A stretch of DNA of 9,251 nucleotides, taken from Acidobacteriota bacterium. GTDB taxonomy: Bacteria > Acidobacteriota > UBA6911 > RPQK01 > DATIPO01. Both the position numbers and the translations under genes were made by a program. Positions 7,201 to 9,251 of the stretch are shown in pieces; the stretch's first letter is position 1; every line of letters begins with the position of its first letter. Location of the stretch: NCBI GenBank assembly GCA_028277865.1, contig JANQFM010000552.1, forward strand, positions 1 through 9,251. Reading direction: 5' to 3'. The notes beneath the pieces are model-generated. The model saw nothing but the letters and a program-made list of their open reading frames with translations. It made no database searches and had not been told where the DNA came from.

Positions 7201-9251
7201 CGCTGGGGGATGGCCGTCGACTTGATCAACGGCTACGGTCCCACCGAGTGCTCGGTGGGTTCGACCTTCCACCGTTGCCGTCACGAGGAAGGCGATCCGC
7301 CTATCGGGCTTCCCTTCCCCAATGCCCGTGCCCACCTGCTGGACAGCAATCTCCAACCCGCGCCCATAGGCGTTCCCGCCGAGCTGTACATCGGCGGCGT
7401 CGGGCTGGCACGAGGCTACCTGCACCGCCCGTCCTTGACGGCCGGAATGTTCATCCCCAACCCCATCTCCCGCAAAGCCGGCCAGCGCCTTTACCGCAGC
7501 GGAGACCTCGTCTGCCGCCGCCGGGACGGCGCCATCGAATTCCTGGGCCGCATCGACCTCCAGGTCAAGGTGAGAGGTTTCCGCATCGAGCTGGGAGAAG
7601 TCGAAAATGTACTGCTACGCCATCCCGAGGTACTGCAGGCTGCCGTCGTCGCCCGGCCCGATCCGTCGGGGAACCTCAGGCTGGCAGCCTACGTGGTGGA
7701 GCGAGAGGCAGAAGAGGGGAGAAACCGCAGGGAGCGCAGAGGCGGAGCGCAGAGAGACGCAGAGAAATCTTCTCTCCGCCCTCTGCGTCTTCTCTCTGCG
7801 TCCTCTGCGGTTTCTCCCCCTCTCCTCTCCACGTTCCTCAGCCAACACCTGCCCGACTACATGGTGCCGTCCAGCTTTGAAGTGCTGCCGGAAATGCCTC
7901 TGACTTCAACGGGCAAGGTCGACCGCAAGGCTTTGGCAGAAAGGGAAGTCCCGTTAACAGGTGAGGAATGGGAGGCTCCCAGGACTCCGGTTGAGGAATT
8001 GGTGGCCGGCGTTTGGGGCGAGGTTCTGCAACTGGAACGGGTGGGAAGGCGCGATCAGTTCTTCGACCTGGGAGGCCACTCGCTGCTGGCGACCCAGGCG
8101 GTGTCGCGCTTGAACCAGGCTCTGGGGATCGAGATGCCATTGCGGCAGCTCTTCGAATTTCCCCGCCTGGACGAGCTGGCCAAGCATATCGAGGCGGCTA
8201 AACAGGAGTCCTCGGGGCTCAAAGTCCCGCCTTTGAAGCCCGTGTCGAGGGAGCGGCAACTGCCCCTTTCTTTCGCTCAGCAAAGGCTCTGGTTCCTGGA
8301 CCAGATGGACCCCGGCGGTTCGGCCTACAACATCCCCCTGGCCCTGCGCTTGGAAGGCGATTTGGACCATTCGGCCCTGCAGGCCTCCCTGCAGGCCATC
8401 GTCCAGCGCCACGAGGCGCTGCGCACCGTCTTTCCATCGCACAAGGGCAACCCTGTTCAGCGCATCCAGGCAGCCCCGTCAGACGCCCTGCCCCAGGCCG
8501 ACCTGACAGGGCTGGAGGAGACCCGTCGCGAAGAGGAGCTGCGACGACTGGCCGGCCAGGAGTCCTCGCGCTCTTTCGACCTGGCCCGCGGCCCCCTGCT
8601 GCGCACCCTTCTGGTCCGCCTGCAAGTGAACCAGCAAGCGCTGCTGGCCTGCATGCACCACATCATCTCCGACGGCTGGTCCATGCAAGTCCTGACCCGA
8701 GAGCTGACCACGCTTTATGGGACAGTTGGCGGTTGGCAGTTGGCAGTTGGCAGTTCAGATAGGGAGCCCGGAACACCTCCTTCCGGATCCCCGGCCTCGG
8801 ACTTTGGACCTTGGACTTTGGACTCCGTGCTCCCTCCCCTCCCCATTCAGTACGCCGACTTCGCCTGCTGGCAGCGCAGTTGGCTGAGCGGGGAGGTTTT
8901 GCAGGCAGAGCTGGATCACTGGAGAGGCCGCCTGGACGGTGTGCAGCTGCTGGAGCTGCCCACGGACCATCCGCGTCCGCCCCAGCCCAGCTTCCGGGGC
9001 GCAAAGCTGCGCTTTGGCTGGGAGAGCCTGCTGGAAGAGCGCCTCAAGCAGCTCAGCCGCCGTCAGGACGCCACCCTGTTCATGACCCTTCTGGCTCTCT
9101 TCCAGGCTCTCTTGCACCGCTACACAGGGCAGGACGACATCAGCACCGGCAGCCCCATCGCCAACCGCAACCGGGCCGAAACCGAGGGGCTGATCGGGTT
9201 CTTCGTCAACACCCTGGTCCTGCGCAGCGACCTTTCCGGGGAGCCGGGCTT
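1..9251 (+). CDS. Non-ribosomal peptide synthetase, internal fragment (A-PCP-C-A-PCP-C-A-PCP-C)
   Basis: Frame +1 is open across the whole window (3,083 full codons) with neither start nor stop, so this is the middle of a multimodular megasynthase. Such cytoplasmic enzymes activate amino acids as adenylates (A), tether them on phosphopantetheine arms (PCP) and join them by peptide bonds (C). Domains in order are A1 (partial), PCP1, C2, A2, PCP2, C3, A3, PCP3 and C4 (partial). Carrier motifs GGHSLL, condensation motifs HHxxxD, and adenylation motifs YTSGSTG, GYGPTE or AYGPTE, and GK(I/L/V)DR(R/K)AL are all readable and intact. No epimerase, methyltransferase, thioesterase or docking domain is visible. 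Unusually, at least five stretches of repetitive palindromic or 7-bp-periodic DNA sit in frame inside the A and C domains. The product is unknown. The NRPS assignment is secure; the number of modules outside the window is not known. Confidence 0.98.
991..1110 (+). repeat. In-frame palindromic element, family 1 copy 1 (in A1)
   Basis: This is an imperfect inverted repeat of about 120 bp. The left arm contains AACCGCAGAGAGCGCAGAGG and runs to about 1057. The right arm carries the complement, CCCTCTGCGGTTTCTCC at 1081-1097. The left arm (991-1057) has no T, and the right arm has only two A's. It is translated in the NRPS frame as an Arg/Glu-rich then Ser/Pro-rich stretch (starting EEGRNRRERRGRAQRDAEK) between the strand ending AYV and the conserved LPDYMVPS. 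Ordinary A domains have roughly 15-25 residues here; this one has 49. The right end also supplies the helix before LPDY (LLSSFLAGR). By hand it aligns without gaps to the A3 copy with about 12 mismatches in 120. Confidence 0.9.
1261..1473 (+). other. Peptidyl carrier domain PCP1
   Basis: This thiolation domain of about 70 residues carries the residue activated by A1 on a 4'-phosphopantetheine arm. The motif FFELGGHSLLATQ spans 1336-1374, and its attachment serine is the tcg codon at 1357-1359. Helix 1 is the TPSEELLAGIWSEVL segment after the A10 motif. The domain ends near FELPTLSALAAHL. A linker of about 25 residues leads directly to C2, with no epimerase in between. Confidence 0.95.
1902..2070 (+). 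repeat. Heptamer-built palindromic insert, family 2 (first insert in C2)
   Basis: From 1902 to about 1985 the DNA can be parsed as twelve successive degenerate 7-bp units: ggagacc, gaaaacc, gtggacc, ggagacc, ggcagcg, gggaagc, gggagtc twice, caaagtc, caaggtc twice, aagagtt. The right part (about 2036-2066) has heptamers of the opposite strand (gtttcca, gtctccg, gcttccg). Its reverse complement matches 1904-1935 imperfectly, with about 17 of the inner 22 bases identical. The whole is therefore a large potential hairpin. It is translated in frame as a Gly/Ser-rich stretch without hydrophobic core character, about 52 residues longer than the same loop in C3. Confidence 0.85.
2183..2217 (+). repeat. 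Heptamer repeat, family 2 (second insert in C2)
   Basis: Five 7-bp units are visible: accttgg (2183), accttgg (2190), gctttgg (2197), actttgg (2204), acttccc (2211). Bases 2182-2206 are the reverse complement of 1954-1978 with one mismatch in 25, so this tract is inverted relative to the first C2 insert. Translated in frame it gives DLGPWALDFGLPP. This replaces the usual (Q)AFxxGxPSPLP loop before LPIQYADF, which is seen unaltered in C3. The net gain is about six residues. Confidence 0.85.
3085..4680 (+). other. Adenylation domain A2 (complete)
   Basis: This complete A domain loads PCP2. Motifs are A1-like ISYQAL (3187-3204), A2 LKAGGAYLPLDPDYP (3322-3366), A3 YTSGSTGIPKG (3556-3588), A4 FDASTF (3688-3705), A5 NGYGPTE (3961-3981), A7 YRSGDR (4225-4242), A8 GRLDHQVKIRGFRIE (from about 4279) and A10 LTPNGKLDRRAL with Lys at 4654-4656. 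Pocket residues by alignment to GrsA (codon starts) are D3691, A3694, F3703, G3817, L3889, G3895, G3964, T3988, Y3991 and the A10 Lys, giving DAFGLGGTYK. This differs from A1 at one position, so both modules probably take the same or similar residues. A7 has Arg where the family has Leu (YRSGDR); the adenylate-binding Asp is kept. The A8-A10 linker is 53 residues (4429-4587) because of the palindromic insert. Confidence 0.96.
4441..4570 (+). repeat. In-frame palindromic element, family 1 copy 2 (in A2)
   Basis: This is the same element as at 991-1110, at the same position between AYV and LPDYMVPS and in the same frame and orientation. Core 4450-4569 aligns without gaps to copy 1, with about 15 mismatches in 120 by hand count. 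The left arm contains AAAAACCGCAGAGAG and the right arm CCCTCTGCGGTTTCTCC (4540-4556). About 12 extra bases (gaggggagtaaa) precede the core; they contain a taa that falls out of the NRPS frame. Translation starts EEGSKEGKNRREHGGKAQRD. Confidence 0.9.
4732..4935 (+). other. Peptidyl carrier domain PCP2
   Basis: This thiolation domain of module 2 contains FFDLGGHSLLATQ (4798-4836), with the phosphopantetheine serine codon tcc at 4819-4821. It is preceded by EELLAGIWSELL and ends near FEAPRLADLAQRI. A proline-containing linker of about 22 residues (PTAQGPMEPPMLPAD) joins it to C3. No epimerase follows. Confidence 0.95.
4999..6280 (+). other. Condensation domain C3, without repeat inserts
   Basis: This domain joins the PCP2-bound chain to the PCP3-bound acceptor. 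It shows LPLSFAQQRLWFLDQ (4999 on), RRRHESLRT, HHIVSDAW (5395-5418), LQYADFAVWQRGW (near 5506), GTPIANRNRAETENLIGFF (5806-5862) and HQDVPFEQVVEAL (from about 5959). Its length of roughly 425 residues is normal. It is the internal control for C2 and C4. The turn before HHxxxD is the short LTGDRH, and the loop after ELTALY is the ordinary QAFSVGRPSPLPD. Neither holds repeat DNA. Absence of an epimerase upstream suggests LCL chemistry. Confidence 0.95.
6361..7944 (+). other. Adenylation domain A3 (complete), divergent pocket
   Basis: This complete A domain loads PCP3. Motifs are LSYQEL (6451-6468), A3 YTSGSTGIPKG (6832-6864), A4 FSWSFDAS (6955-6978), A5 NGYGPTE (7228-7248), A7 YRSGDL (7492-7509), A8 GRIDLQVKVRGFRIE and A10 LTSTGKVDRKAL with Lys at 7915-7917. 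Pocket residues (codon starts) are D6970, A6973, V6982, T7099, V7162, G7168, G7231, V7255, G7258 and the A10 Lys, giving DAVTVGGVGK. I do not recognise this code, so the substrate is unassigned. Motif A2 is degenerate: SGAAYLPLATELP in place of the usual AGGAYLPLDPDYP. This domain is clearly of another lineage than A1 and A2, yet it carries the same palindromic insert at the same site (linker of 51 residues, 7696-7848). Confidence 0.95.
7711..7830 (+). repeat. In-frame palindromic element, family 1 copy 3 (in A3)
   Basis: This is the cleanest copy. The left arm (7711 to about 7767) contains no T, and the right arm (from about 7768) contains no A. Because every stop codon needs both T and A, none can form within either arm, and none is present at the junction. 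All six frames are therefore open through the element. The arms pair through GAGAAACCGCAG (7719-7730) and CTGCGGTTTCTC (7805-7816), and through the inner GCAGAGNG-type repeats. It sits between AYV and LPDYMVPS as in A1 and A2 and is about 90% identical to the A1 copy. Confidence 0.92.
7984..8196 (+). other. Peptidyl carrier domain PCP3
   Basis: This thiolation domain of module 3 contains FFDLGGHSLLATQ (8059-8097), with the attachment serine codon tcg at 8080-8082. It is preceded by TPVEELVAGVWGEVL and ends near FEFPRLDELAKHI. A linker of about 20 residues follows, then C4, without an epimerase. Confidence 0.95.
8260..9251 (+). other. Condensation domain C4 (C-terminal part beyond window)
   Basis: This is the first two thirds of a condensation domain that would pass the PCP3-bound chain to a fourth module outside the window. 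It shows LPLSFAQQRLWFLDQ (8260 on), QRHEALRT, HHIISDGW (8656-8679, the canonical DG form rather than the DA of C2 and C3), IQYADFACWQRSW (near 8845), PIANRNRAETEGLIGFF (from about 9157) and VNTLVLR. The turn before HHxxxD is short and normal (LQVNQQ). The loop after ELTTLY is enlarged to about 40 residues by heptamer repeats at 8723-8826. Its presence implies at least one more module downstream. Confidence 0.94.
8723..8826 (+). repeat. Heptamer-repeat insert, family 2 (in C4)
   Basis: The left part has five 7-bp units: cagttgg (8723), cggttgg (8730), cagttgg (8737), cagttgg (8744), cagttca (8751). After a non-repetitive middle (about 8758-8798), a second block has actttgg (8801), accttgg (8808), actttgg (8815), then actccg. 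The second block is of the same type and orientation as 2183-2217 in C2 and is translated to a similar peptide (DFGPWTLD here, DLGPWALD there). Both lie directly before LPPLPIQYADF. The loop is about 27 residues longer than in C3. Confidence 0.87.

Noticed and set aside
7711..7830. Insertion sequence or transposon with its own transposase
   Set aside because: The elements are about 120 bp, encode no transposase and show no clear target-site duplication, so at most they are non-autonomous.
991..7830. Repeat copies as an assembly artefact from collapsed modules
   Set aside because: The three copies differ at a dozen or more positions each, and the flanking modules are well diverged, so simple duplication by the assembler is unlikely. 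Long reads would settle it.
8723..8826. Tandem units as a CRISPR array or direct-repeat origin
   Set aside because: Units are 7 bp without spacers and are translated within a C domain. No cas gene or replication gene is in view.

Overview
The whole window is the interior of one gene. Frame +1 (codons at 1, 4, 7 and so on) reads without a stop from the first base to the last, 3,083 complete codons. It encodes part of a non-ribosomal peptide synthetase (NRPS). Neither the start nor the stop codon is in view, so no promoter, ribosome binding site or terminator can be assigned, and there is no stretch over 300 bases without coding. The DNA is GC-rich by eye (not counted) and belongs to a bacterium. 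The phylum cannot be fixed from this sequence; a soil-type GC-rich lineage such as Acidobacteriota or Myxococcota is a weak guess.

Domain order is A1 (N-terminal third missing)-PCP1 | C2-A2-PCP2 | C3-A3-PCP3 | C4 (cut at the window end). Each carrier domain has its phosphopantetheine serine in the GGHSLL motif (codons 1357, 4819, 8080). Each C domain has an intact HHxxxD active site (2101, 5395, 8656). Each A domain keeps its A3 loop, A5, A7, A8 and the A10 lysine. No epimerase, methyltransferase, ketosynthase or thioesterase domain lies between modules, so the three C domains would normally join L-configured residues. The line should add at least three consecutive residues. A1 and A2 have almost the same hand-extracted binding-pocket code (DAFGLGATYK and DAFGLGGTYK), close to valine-type codes but with Gly at the fourth position. 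A3 has a different, unrecognised code (DAVTVGGVGK).

The unusual content is repetitive DNA of non-coding character embedded in frame in this catalytic gene. Family 1 is a palindromic element of about 120 bp, present once in each of the three A domains (991-1110, 4450-4569, 7711-7830). All copies have the same orientation, the same reading frame and the same structural position, the linker between the A8 and A10 motifs. Family 2 is built of degenerate 7-bp units. It occupies surface-loop positions of two of the three C domains (1902-2070 and 2183-2217 in C2; 8723-8826 in C4), on one or both sides of the HHxxxD active site. C3 has the ordinary short loops instead. No insertion breaks the frame or removes a catalytic residue, so the enzyme appears intact and the repeats appear to be translated. 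The closest precedent I know is the Rickettsia palindromic elements (RPE), which also insert in frame into protein genes.
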